Origin: an uncultured Chloroflexota bacterium
Lineage (GTDB): Bacteria; Chloroflexota; Dehalococcoidia; GIF9; AB-539-J10
Assembly: GCA_903884455.1 (NCBI GenBank)
Contig: CAISEW010000016.1
Coordinates: 1-64,000 of the forward strand
DNA: 64,000 nt
Reading direction: 5' to 3'
Made by a program: the position numbers and the translations under genes. Of the stretch, positions 7,966-15,536 are shown one piece after another. The notes beneath the pieces are model-generated. The model did not search any database. It was given only the letters and a program-made list of their open reading frames with translations, and was not told where the DNA came from. Within the stretch, counting starts at the first letter, position 1. The number at the start of each line of letters is the position of its first letter.

Positions 7966-10116
7966 ATGGAAGGTAATGCACTTATAGAAAAGGCTAGCAC
8001 CTACCTGCCTGATGATAAGGTAGCTATAGTTAAAGCAGCTTACGAATTTGCTGCGCGAGCTCATCAGGGGCAAGTGCGTAAAACAGGAGGACCTTATTTA
8101 GAACATCCTGTAAATACAGCTATGATTTTGGCTGAGCTGCACCTTGATGCTGAAACCTTAGCTGCTGCCTTGTTGCACGATGTCCCCGAGGATTGCGGTG
8201 TCTCATTAGACGAGATCGAGGCCAACTTTGGTTTACAAGTAGTTAAACTTGTTGATGGAGTTACGAAGCTGAACAAGCTTGAAAATCGAGCTCGAACGGG
8301 AGAAACAAAATCGAAGGTTCAGGCGGAAAACTTACGCAAAATGCTCCTGGCTACGGCTGAAGACCTAAGGGTGGTTCTTATCAAATTGGCAGACAGGTTA
8401 CATAACATGCGTACACTAGGTGCTTTACCCGTAGAGAAACGGCATGCTATCGCTCAAGAGACCCTGGAGATATATGCTCCCTTGGCGCACCGTTTAGGTT
8501 ATAGGGAGGCAAAATGGCAATTAGAGGATTTAGCTTTTCGCTATCTGAAGCCACGTGTGTACCATCGGATTGCTCATTTAGTGGCTGGAAAGCGAGCCGA
8601 GAGGGAAGGCTTCATAACCGAGGTTAGTCAGAAGCTAAGCCAGGAATTAGATAAGGCCGGCATAAAAGCCAAGGTTTATGGCCGACCAAAACATATTTAC
8701 AGCATTTATCAAAAGATGGGCAAGTATGATGCGCAGGGTAAGAATTTTGGGGATATCCATGACCTTTTTGCCTTACGTTTGTTAGTGGACTCGGTTTCAG
8801 ATTGTTATAAAGCATTAGGTGTAATTCATAATTTCTGGCGTCCTACACCTGAAGAGTTCAACGATTTTATTGCTAATCCCAAGGATAATGGCTATCAAGC
8901 TTTGCATACTACGGTAATGTGTCAGGGTACAACACCGCTAGAAATACAAATTCGAACCCATGATATGCATCGGGTCAACGAATATGGAGTGGCTGCTCAC
9001 TGGCTCTATAAAGAAGGGAAAGCGGGTGGGCAATTTAAAGATGAAATAGCTTGGCTGCGGCAGCTTGGTGATGGGAGGGAGGAGCTTGTTAGTGAAGAAT
9101 TTTTGGAATCTATTAAAACCGATGTTCTTGTAGATCGAGTGTTTGTCTATACTCCTAAGGGGGAGATAAAAGAGTTGCCCAGGGGCGCTACTCCTCTAGA
9201 TTTCGCCTTTCGAATTCATACGGACTTAGGCTATAGATGTATTGGAGCGAAAGTGAATGGCAGGCTTGAACCCTTAAGTTATGCTCTTAAGAATGGCGAT
9301 GTAGTGGAGATTATGGCCAGCAAAGCAGATAAAGGCCCGAGTCTGGACTGGCTTAATCCCGAGCTGGGCTATGTTAAGACGTCTCACGCGCGAAACAAGG
9401 TTCGGCAATGGTTTGCAAAGCAGGAACGAAATCAATGTATTGAAACTGGCAAGCAAATTTGGGATAGGGAGCTTAAGAGGTTAGGCATCGGTTTGCCCGG
9501 TGTTGACAAGGTAGCGCGTCTGCTTGACTATAACGACGCAGATGACCTTTATGCCGCCTTGGGCAATGGCAGCATCAATTCTTCTCAGATAATGCTTAAA
9601 TTAAGCGGAGAGTTGGAGCCAACTGAAGAAGGGGTTGAAGTTCTGCCTCCGCGGAAGATCAGCCCTGTAAGTATTAACGTATTGGGCGTGGGGGACTTAC
9701 TTACTCGTTTGGCTAATTGTTGTCATCCCTTGCCTGGGGATAAGATTATTGGGTATATTACTCAAGGCCGGGGTATCACTGTGCACCGGAGGGATTGCCC
9801 TAATATTATCCATGAAGAAGAGAAAGAAAGGTTGATCAAGGTAGAGTGGGGTGATGTGGCGCAGGTTTACCCCGTGGCGCTTCAGGTTGATGCTTGGGAT
9901 AGAGTTGGCCTTGTTCGGGATATTAGTGCTATTATAGCCGAGGAGGGGATAAACCTTAGCGAGGTAAGCATGAGCAATCACCGTGATGATAGTGTCACAC
10001 TGCATCTTGCCTTAGAGGTGAAAAGTGCGGCTCAGTTGAGCAAAATAATGTCTAGAATTTATTCAGTATGGAATGTAATAGGTGTAACAAGAAAGGGGGA
10101 AATAAGTGTCAGCTAG
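7966..10116 (+). CDS. relA: Bifunctional (p)ppGpp synthetase/hydrolase, RelA/SpoT family
   Basis: A long RSH protein that makes and degrades the stringent-response alarmone. The HD hydrolase domain is intact (EHPVNTAMIL; HDVPED at 71-76; LADRLHNMRTL). The synthetase domain has EFNDFIANPKDNGYQALHT and EIQIRTHDMH. The TGS domain (VFVYTPKGEIKELPRGATPLDFAF), a Cys-containing conserved helical/zinc region (LANCCHPLPGDKIIGY) and a C-terminal ACT domain follow. Both catalytic halves look functional, so Rel/SpoT is a better name than a pure synthetase. The 3' end overlaps rpsT by 11 bases. Confidence 0.94.
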   Translation: MEGNALIEKASTYLPDDKVAIVKAAYEFAARAHQGQVRKTGGPYLEHPVNTAMILAELHLDAETLAAALLHDVPEDCGVSLDEIEANFGLQVVKLVDGVTKLNKLENRARTGETKSKVQAENLRKMLLATAEDLRVVLIKLADRLHNMRTLGALPVEKRHAIAQETLEIYAPLAHRLGYREAKWQLEDLAFRYLKPRVYHRIAHLVAGKRAEREGFITEVSQKLSQELDKAGIKAKVYGRPKHIYSIYQKMGKYDAQGKNFGDIHDLFALRLLVDSVSDCYKALGVIHNFWRPTPEEFNDFIANPKDNGYQALHTTVMCQGTTPLEIQIRTHDMHRVNEYGVAAHWLYKEGKAGGQFKDEIAWLRQLGDGREELVSEEFLESIKTDVLVDRVFVYTPKGEIKELPRGATPLDFAFRIHTDLGYRCIGAKVNGRLEPLSYALKNGDVVEIMASKADKGPSLDWLNPELGYVKTSHARNKVRQWFAKQERNQCIETGKQIWDRELKRLGIGLPGVDKVARLLDYNDADDLYAALGNGSINSSQIMLKLSGELEPTEEGVEVLPPRKISPVSINVLGVGDLLTRLANCCHPLPGDKIIGYITQGRGITVHRRDCPNIIHEEEKERLIKVEWGDVAQVYPVALQVDAWDRVGLVRDISAIIAEEGINLSEVSMSNHRDDSVTLHLALEVKSAAQLSKIMSRIYSVWNVIGVTRKGEISVS

Positions 10117-10417
10117 TAAACAAGAGAACACTGGTCAGCAAGGGAACACTGGTAAGCAAGGGAACGCTACTAAGCAAGGGAACAAAGTAGCCAGGACGGC
10201 AGAGAGAAAGCGGTTACGGAATCGCTTGGTGCGCCGTAGTGTTAAGACATGTATGGGTAAAGCAAAAAGTTCAGTTGATGCCGGGGAAGAATCGGCGTCT
10301 CAGAAAACAATGCTGGCTATAAGTAGTGTAGATAAAGCAGTGAGCAAAGGGATTATTCATAGAAATAAAGGCGCCAGACTTAAGTCTCGCTTAATGAAGA
10401 AGCTAAATAAGAAATAG
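10106..10417 (+). CDS. rpsT: 30S ribosomal protein S20 with repeat-bearing N-terminus
   Basis: S20 binds 16S rRNA near the 5' domain. The core is recognisable (TAERKRLRNRLVRRSVKTCMGKA, SSVDKAVSKGIIHRNKGARLKSRL). The usual length is about 85-90 residues; this one has 103 because of an extra N-terminal stretch built from six-residue repeats (KQENTG, QQGNTG, KQGNAT, KQGNKV). The start is GTG at 10106, supported by AAGGGGGA eight bases upstream and inside the relA 3' end. The gene is co-transcribed with relA and followed 14 bases later by lexA. Confidence 0.9.
   Translation: MSASKQENTGQQGNTGKQGNATKQGNKVARTAERKRLRNRLVRRSVKTCMGKAKSSVDAGEESASQKTMLAISSVDKAVSKGIIHRNKGARLKSRLMKKLNKK
10118..10189 (+). 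repeat. Four tandem 18-bp units inside rpsT
   Basis: Four consecutive 18-bp units of the form AAGCAAGGGAACACTGGT encode six residues each. The units differ by a few bases, and the array keeps the reading frame. It lies in the non-conserved N-terminal extension of S20. Confidence 0.85.
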
Positions 10418-10431
10418 TCAACTGGTAACCG

Positions 10432-11070
10432 ATGGCTATTAAGTCTCTTTCGCCAAAGCAGGAACGAATTATCAATTTTGTCACCGAATTTTTGAGTGAT
10501 AAAGGTTACCCTCCTACTATTAGAGATATTGCTGCTGGATGTGGGATAAGTTCTACCTCGGTGGTAGCTTATAACCTGAACAAATTAGAACAAGCAGGAT
10601 ATATTCGCCGACACAGTGACATATCTCGGGGAATTAAGTTTTTGGCTCCACAGAAAAAAGGAGGGAAACTTGTTTATATTCCCATAGTGGGGGTAATAGC
10701 TGCCGGTGAGCCTATTCCTGTGCCTGACACAGGCAATATTGCTCCCAATGAAGGTTTGGAAGTCAGTAAGGAGTTAGTTCGCGGTAAGCAAGATATTTAT
10801 GCCCTTCGAGTGAAAGGCGACTCCATGCTGGATGCTTTGATAGGAGACGGGGACATAGTTTTAATGGACTATGTGGGTAGTGCTGAGAATGGCGATATGG
10901 TGGCGGTCTGGCTTAAGGAAGAACAAGAGGTCACACTTAAGAGGTTTTTCGCTGAGCCAAATCGCATCCGCCTGGAGCCGGCCAATAGGCACATGAAACC
11001 CATTTATACTACTCCAGATAATGTCGAGATTCAGGGGAAGGTGGTGGCTGTGATACGGCGTATATCGTAA
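10432..11070 (+). CDS. lexA: LexA repressor
   Basis: LexA represses SOS genes and is inactivated by RecA-stimulated self-cleavage. The N-terminal winged helix (PPTIRDIAAGCGISSTSVV) is followed by the S24 peptidase domain. The Ala-Gly cleavage site is A91-G92 (VIAAGEPI), the nucleophile is S131 (GDSMLDALIGDGD) and the general base is K170 (VTLKRF). The length of 212 residues is normal. It is third in the relA-rpsT-lexA operon; I could not recognise a LexA operator in the window. Confidence 0.95.
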   Translation: MAIKSLSPKQERIINFVTEFLSDKGYPPTIRDIAAGCGISSTSVVAYNLNKLEQAGYIRRHSDISRGIKFLAPQKKGGKLVYIPIVGVIAAGEPIPVPDTGNIAPNEGLEVSKELVRGKQDIYALRVKGDSMLDALIGDGDIVLMDYVGSAENGDMVAVWLKEEQEVTLKRFFAEPNRIRLEPANRHMKPIYTTPDNVEIQGKVVAVIRRIS

Positions 11071-11082
11071 GTTATGAAATGT

Positions 11083-11180
11083 AAAAAGCAAGAATAAAAA
11101 TGCAAAATGACAAAGGAAAATTTTAAAATAAGTCCAGCCTTTTAGGCTTTTTAATTTTAGACTTTAGATTTTTGGTTTAA
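11083..11180. repeat. AT-rich dispersed inverted-repeat element, copy 1
   Basis: The left part carries AATAAAAATGCAAAATGACAAAG and the right part TTTTTAATTTTAGACTTTAGATTTTTGG, so the two arms are roughly complementary. The same arms recur after other stop codons at about 12790, 26095 and 32960. Confidence 0.55.
11136..11153 (+). terminator. Weak candidate terminator after lexA
   Basis: AGCCT and AGGCT pair around a TTT loop and are followed by TTTTTAATTTT. The stem is only five pairs and lies inside the dispersed AT-rich repeat. Confidence 0.35.
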
Positions 11181-11184
11181 TGCG

Positions 11185-11757
11185 ATGTTGTCCCAATTCC
11201 AAGCGATAGGGCAAGCTCTCTTCACCCAAGGATTGGTTTCTCCTCAGGGAGGTAATCTCAGCGTCAAGCTTGGGGAACATCTAGTTATTACCCATCGGGG
11301 CAGCGCTTTGGGCTCCATTCAGGAAGGGGATTTGGTAGAGACGGGGATAAGTAAAAACAATCGGGCTACGCCCTTAGCTTCAACGGAGCTGGAGGTGCAT
11401 CGCTGTATCTATAAGAATACCCCGGCATTAGCAGTGGTCCACGCTCATCCGCCTTACGCTGTTGCCTTGTCCTTCACGGAAAAGGAGATTGTGCCCCCCG
11501 ATGTAGAAGGACAGGCTTTGTTGTCTAAGGTGCCCATCTTATGTACAGGAATGGAGTGGAAGCCGGGAGAACTGGCCGATGAGATAGCCAGGCTGATGGG
11601 AGAATACAGAGTGGTTTTAGTGCGCGGGCATGGAACTTTTGCTGCCAGCCAGTTGTTAGAGGAAGCCTATTACTATACTGTTGTCTTGGAGCAAAGTTGT
11701 CGCCTCCTCTACCTGCTTAAGGCTTTACAGATAGATCCCGGGATAATTCCCGTTTGA
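11185..11757 (+). CDS. Class II aldolase/adducin family protein
   Basis: The protein resembles L-fuculose-phosphate aldolases and related zinc enzymes that split or rearrange phosphorylated sugars, or act in methionine salvage. The N-terminal GNLSVK motif, the central zinc-binding HAHPPYAV and the C-terminal GHG (VRGHGTFA) are all in place, giving the expected three zinc histidines. The length of 190 residues is a little short but complete for the family. Substrate cannot be assigned. It is separated from lexA by the AT-rich repeat and is convergent with ilvE. Confidence 0.85.
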   Translation: MLSQFQAIGQALFTQGLVSPQGGNLSVKLGEHLVITHRGSALGSIQEGDLVETGISKNNRATPLASTELEVHRCIYKNTPALAVVHAHPPYAVALSFTEKEIVPPDVEGQALLSKVPILCTGMEWKPGELADEIARLMGEYRVVLVRGHGTFAASQLLEEAYYYTVVLEQSCRLLYLLKALQIDPGIIPV

Positions 11758-11766
11758 GAAATCCGG

Positions 11767-12699
11767 TTAGGCCGTTACGACTTTAGGGGAAACCAGGTAA
11801 TACCAATCAGTGTATTTGGGATTTTTCCCCAGCATCACTTTGGCGAAGAGCTTTTGTAATTTGGCGGTCATTTTGCCAATCTCGCCCGTGCCTATCGGGC
11901 GATGATCGATTTCCAATATGGGGGCTATGTTGGCGGCCGTCCCGGTAAAGAAGCATTCTTCAGCTAGATAAAGTTCACTTCTGTCAACTTGCCTCTCAAT
12001 AGTATCTATGCCTAACTCATTTTTAGCTAATTTCATGACCGTGTCCCTGGTGATGCCCATGAGGATGTTATCGGATGAAGGAGGAGTTATCAGTTTTCCT
12101 CCTAAAATGAGGAAGATATTCTCACCACTACCTTCGGAGACATGCCCATCCTGAGTTAGCAATATTGCTTCATCAAAGCCATTTTCCCAGGCTTCGGTTT
12201 TAGCCAGAGCGCTGTTTACATAGATGCCACAAATCTTGCCCCGCGGTGGAATCATGGTATCATCCACGCGACGCCATGACGAGACGCAGCTGCGGACACC
12301 ATTTTCTGCATCAAGGTAAGGAGGGAGTGTGGTCACGACAATAAGGAAATCATCCTCCAGGTTGTGAAGGCGGACTCCCACACTTTCGGAACTTTTATAG
12401 GCCAGAGGACGGATATATACGTCTTCCTGGTAGCCACTTCTTTCCACAAGCTCCCCGGTCAATTGGCAAAGTTTGTCAACGGAGTAAGGGAGATTGATTT
12501 TTAAGATGCGGCAGCCGCCAAGCATGCGTTTATAGTGGTCTTGAATTCTAAAAAGACAAAATCTTTTCTGCTCGCTGTCCCAGTTACCGCGGATGCCCTC
12601 GAAGCAAGCGGTGCCGTAGTGGAGGGCATGGGTCAGGACTCCGATTTTGGCTTCGGATAGTGGCATAAATTGCTTGTGGAAAAAGGCATAATCCGGCAT
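11767..12699 (-). CDS. ilvE: Branched-chain amino acid aminotransferase
   Basis: A fold type IV PLP enzyme that performs the last step of leucine, isoleucine and valine synthesis. It has ALHYGTACFEGIRG near the N-terminus, the PLP lysine in RGKICGIYVNS, the phosphate-binding EGSGENIF, the GITRD motif and TGTAANIAPI. The chosen ATG (giving MPDYAFFHKQ) follows AGGAAGG six bases upstream; an in-frame start 11 codons earlier lacks a site. D-amino-acid aminotransferase and aminodeoxychorismate lyase share this fold, but length and motifs favour IlvE. Confidence 0.92.
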   Translation of the reverse strand: MPDYAFFHKQFMPLSEAKIGVLTHALHYGTACFEGIRGNWDSEQKRFCLFRIQDHYKRMLGGCRILKINLPYSVDKLCQLTGELVERSGYQEDVYIRPLAYKSSESVGVRLHNLEDDFLIVVTTLPPYLDAENGVRSCVSSWRRVDDTMIPPRGKICGIYVNSALAKTEAWENGFDEAILLTQDGHVSEGSGENIFLILGGKLITPPSSDNILMGITRDTVMKLAKNELGIDTIERQVDRSELYLAEECFFTGTAANIAPILEIDHRPIGTGEIGKMTAKLQKLFAKVMLGKNPKYTDWYYLVSPKVVTA

Positions 12700-12789
12700 G
12701 TTATTCCTTCCTATTATAGGTACAGATAGCAATTATACTTCGTATTATAAGTCAAGACAAGCCTTCCCCGCCATTCTGAGCCACCTCGC

Positions 12790-12895
12790 AAAATGCAAAC
12801 AGTAAAAATGAAAATGCAAAATGACAGAGCAAAGGTTAAAAATTTTGCGTTTTGATTTGTCATTTTTATTTTTGACCTTTAATTTTTGACTTTCG
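12790..12895. repeat. AT-rich dispersed inverted-repeat element, copy 2
   Basis: The left arm AATGAAAATGCAAAATGACA and the right arm TGATTTGTCATTTTTATTTT are near complements, with further paired A/T tracts outside. It lies between ilvE and the 3' end of dinB. The rest of the 12700-12921 gap shows no gene. Confidence 0.6.
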
Positions 12896-12921
12896 CTTGG
12901 GATTTAGGATTTCCTATTCTC

Positions 12922-14093
12922 CTAGCTGCTTTCAGAAAAAATGTCGTCGCCTGTTTTTATCGCCGATGGGCCGTATTTCTTACGAATTTTGTCTACGGCT
13001 TGATCTAAGTGCCCAAACTTTGCGACCCTGGAATCAAACATCGGGAGTTGTTTCTCCTCGCCGACCAGGCTTGATATTCGAATACCGATGAGGCGTATTG
13101 GTTTTTCCTGTTTTGCCAGAGTTTTACTCAGAGCAACTGCTGGGCTGTGGCAAAGATAACCTGAGTAACGTCGCTGGCTTCTTGTAAGGTGATCTGGCGG
13201 GTGATTGTCTTAAAGTCGGCATACCTCAGTCTTATAGCTACACATTTTGCTCTTTTATGTTGGCTGCGCAACTCCTGGCAGACCTCCTGGCATAAATTGT
13301 GCAGATTAGACTCCAGAAAATTACGGTCCAGGGTATCGCGGGCAAAAGTAAGCTGCTGACTGATGGATTTAGCTTCGCCCGGCGCCTCCACTTCTCGGTC
13401 ATCTATCCCCCTGGCATAGCTATGAATCACTGCTCCAATTGCTCCGAATCGTCTTGTTATCGTGTCTAAAGGCAGCGAGGCTAATTCTCCTATTGTCGTT
13501 ATTCCCATCTCTTTTAAAGACTGCTCTGTTTTTTCGCCCACTCCGGGTAATCTGGATACGGGCAGTGGATTGAGGAAGGCCTGTTCCTTTCCCGGGGCTA
13601 TCTCCAGCAGCCCATCGGGCTTACAAAGGGCTGAAGCAATTTTGGCCACCACCTTACATGTACCTATGCCCACGGAAGCTGTGATCTTGAGCTCCTTATT
13701 TATTCTTTCTTTTATCGCCCGCGCCAGTTGATGGGGAGAACCATAAGGTTCTTCACATCCAGTGACATCAAGATAGGCTTCGTCAAACCCTAAAGGTTCG
13801 ATGTCAGGGGAGAAATCGGCAAGGATTTTCATAAACCTGGATGAAGCATCTCTATAACGAGAGAAGTTAGCCCGTATCAAAATTGCCTGGGGGCAAAGGC
13901 GGCGTGCCTTGGATAGCGGCATGCCGGCGTGGATACCAAAAGGTCGCGCTTCATAGGAAGCCGAGGCGACTACGCCGCGGCGCTCAGGGTCTCCGCCCAC
14001 GATTACCGGCTTTCCCTTCAGCTCCGGGTTAAGCGCCTGCTCCACAGAAACGAAGAAGGCGTCTAGGTCAATATGGAAGATACAGCGAGCCAT
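12922..14093 (-). pseudogene. dinB: DNA polymerase IV (Y family), frameshifted near the C-terminus
   Basis: DinB is an error-prone translesion polymerase. Reading from the ATG at 14093, residues 1-321 contain DLDAFFVSVEQ, the catalytic FDEAYLDVTG, helix-hairpin-helix LPGVGEKT and most of the little-finger domain, then stop at TGA 13128. The missing tail continues in another frame on the same strand: SKTLAKQEKPIRLIGIRIS, then SLVGEEKQLPMFDS, to TAG at 12922. One base gained or lost between about 13128 and 13150 would join them. No slippery sequence is seen, so this is a mutation or assembly error. The truncated product keeps the catalytic palm but lacks the family's closing strand. Confidence 0.85.
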
Positions 14094-14152
14094 GAAACAG
14101 TATATAAACTAGCACACAGAGCTGATAAAGCCAACTTTTCATCGGATTGTGT
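14091..14152. repeat. Direct repeat, left copy, beside the TIR-like gene
   Basis: The sequence from CATGAAACAGTATATAAACTAGCACACAGAG to ATCGGATTGTGT recurs at 15300-15384 with few mismatches. The left copy covers the dinB start codon and its upstream region. Relative to the right copy it lacks a 23-base segment flanked by CCAAC. Confidence 0.85.
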
Positions 14153-14178
14153 AGTTGGACTTAGAAAGTTCACTCGTG

Positions 14179-14187
14179 TGCTATAAT
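14179..14187 (+). promoter_or_regulatory. Extended -10 promoter before the TIR-like gene
   Basis: TGCTATAAT is a perfect TATAAT with the TG extension. No -35 box stands at 17 bases. The predicted leader to the start at 14323 is about 130 bases. Confidence 0.45.
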
Positions 14188-14322
14188 ACTTTTGAAAACG
14201 GATAAGACGAGGGACTGAGGTAGCCTAGGCGACTGAATCGTTACATGTGTTGGCCATTTAGACTTGTTAAGTGTTAACGCACATCAAATTTGTTAACAAG
14301 AATGCGCTGAAGGACGGGCGAA

Positions 14323-15282
14323 ATGAGACCAATTCGATTTGTCCAGATAGGATGGGCGAATAACACCGTCATTCATAACTTGGCCCTTAATCTAAACTAC
14401 ATACAATCGGAGTTCTTGTTCAAATTCAATGATGATGTAGTTCAATACCCTGAAGACATTAGTTTATCAAACCCTGTTTCGACGGGGCGGCTTGAATCGC
14501 TGGCGTTGAAGTATTGTAGCGACAAATATCCCGATGAGTACCCAGTAGCTATCTGTGATTGTCCTCTAGAGGACGAACTATCTACCTCGTTTGATAACAG
14601 AGTGGCTCTGATTTCTACATATGGTTGGACAGAGTTATTCTCCCCGTATTCAACGCAGGATTGTTTAGCATTCTTCTTGGTTGATATATTATTGAGTTTC
14701 TATGTTTCGATGCCAGTCCACTATGAGACAAGAGGTTGTCCAATGGACTATTGTGAGCACAAAGAAGACGTGAAGATTGGCCTCGCTAAAAGCGACTTCT
14801 GCTCAGAATGTCGGCTTCTTATTCTCCGCGCCATTGCTCGTGGACAGATCACTATTCAGCAGACAGCTTCAGTTCACAAGGTCTTAGACTCTGTTGCCAA
14901 AAGAAGGATCTGTTTCGTGCTAATGCCTTTTAGAGAGGAATTCAGCCAAATTTATTTGAACCATGTCAAGCCAACCTTCGTTAGCAATGGTTGGGAATGC
15001 AGAAGAGCCGATGAAATATACGAGGCTAGAGAGGTTATGAATATTATTTGCGAGCAAATCATTAGATCAGACCTTATCATTGCAGAGATAACTGGAAGAA
15101 ATGCGAATGTGTTCTATGAGCTGGGCTATGCGCACGCACTAGGCAAAAATACCGTTCTCATTACACAAGACATAAAAGATGTCCCTTTTGACTTGCGGCA
15201 TAGGCAACTCGTTGAATACTCTGACACCCCGGAAGGCCTCCAGAAGCTATCCACGTCTCTAACGAAATACTTACAAACGTAG
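14323..15282 (+). CDS. TIR/nucleoside deoxyribosyltransferase-like protein with N-terminal Cys cluster
   Basis: The C-terminal 125 residues have the pattern CFVLMPFREEF, ADEIYEA, SDLIIAEITGRNANVFYELGYAHALGK and DVPFDLRHRQLVEY. This is the fold shared by nucleoside 2-deoxyribosyltransferases and TIR-like nucleotide hydrolases; E266 in YELGYA occupies the position of the catalytic glutamate. The N-terminal 190 residues have no identity known to me but carry a C139-C144-C160-C163 cluster that could bind zinc. AAGGA about ten bases before the ATG supports the start. It is flanked by direct repeats at 14091 and 15300 and faces a Roco gene. Such domains occur in anti-phage and stress proteins that consume NAD or nucleotides; that role is an inference here. 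Confidence 0.8.
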   Translation: MRPIRFVQIGWANNTVIHNLALNLNYIQSEFLFKFNDDVVQYPEDISLSNPVSTGRLESLALKYCSDKYPDEYPVAICDCPLEDELSTSFDNRVALISTYGWTELFSPYSTQDCLAFFLVDILLSFYVSMPVHYETRGCPMDYCEHKEDVKIGLAKSDFCSECRLLILRAIARGQITIQQTASVHKVLDSVAKRRICFVLMPFREEFSQIYLNHVKPTFVSNGWECRRADEIYEAREVMNIICEQIIRSDLIIAEITGRNANVFYELGYAHALGKNTVLITQDIKDVPFDLRHRQLVEYSDTPEGLQKLSTSLTKYLQT

Positions 15283-15299
15283 TAATTGGACGACGAGAT

Positions 15300-15384
15300 C
15301 ATGAAACAGCATATAAACTAGCACACAGAGTTGCTAAAGCCAACCCTTGGTTGGATTACTATCCAACTTTTCATCAGATTGTGT
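15300..15384. repeat. Direct repeat, right copy, beside the TIR-like gene
   Basis: It matches 14091-14152 but carries an additional 23 bases (CCTTGGTTGGATTACTATCCAAC) between CCAAC and TTTTCATC. A deletion between the two CCAAC repeats would convert this form to the left copy. It ends in the same GATTGTGT. Confidence 0.85.
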
Positions 15385-15397
15385 GATGCACCAAATC

Positions 15398-15430
15398 GCC
15401 GTTGCACATTCCTGACTATTGTGCAACGGC
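15398..15430. other. Perfect 11-bp inverted repeat between convergent genes
   Basis: GCCGTTGCACA and TGTGCAACGGC flank an 11-base loop. It has no T-run, so it is a poor intrinsic terminator; a recombination site or protein-binding site is equally possible. A second inverted repeat (GTGGAGA / TCTCCAC) spans 15436-15471. Confidence 0.6.
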
Positions 15431-15536
15431 ACTTAGTGGAGAGACAGACCCCCTTCGACTGGAGTCTCCACCGCAAAGTTTACTTCCGTCAGAAATCGAG
15501 GGCACAATAAATTCACCAGAATATTTCTTCTCAATA

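Noticed and set aside
12897-13091. 64-residue plus-strand open frame
   Set aside because: It is antisense to the frameshifted C-terminus of dinB, which explains the coding signal.
13125-13150. Programmed frameshift in dinB similar to the prfB site
   Set aside because: CTC TGA resembles the prfB CTT TGA, but a +1 shift leads to GAG TAA and stops; only -1 or an indel joins the frames, and no slippery heptamer is present.
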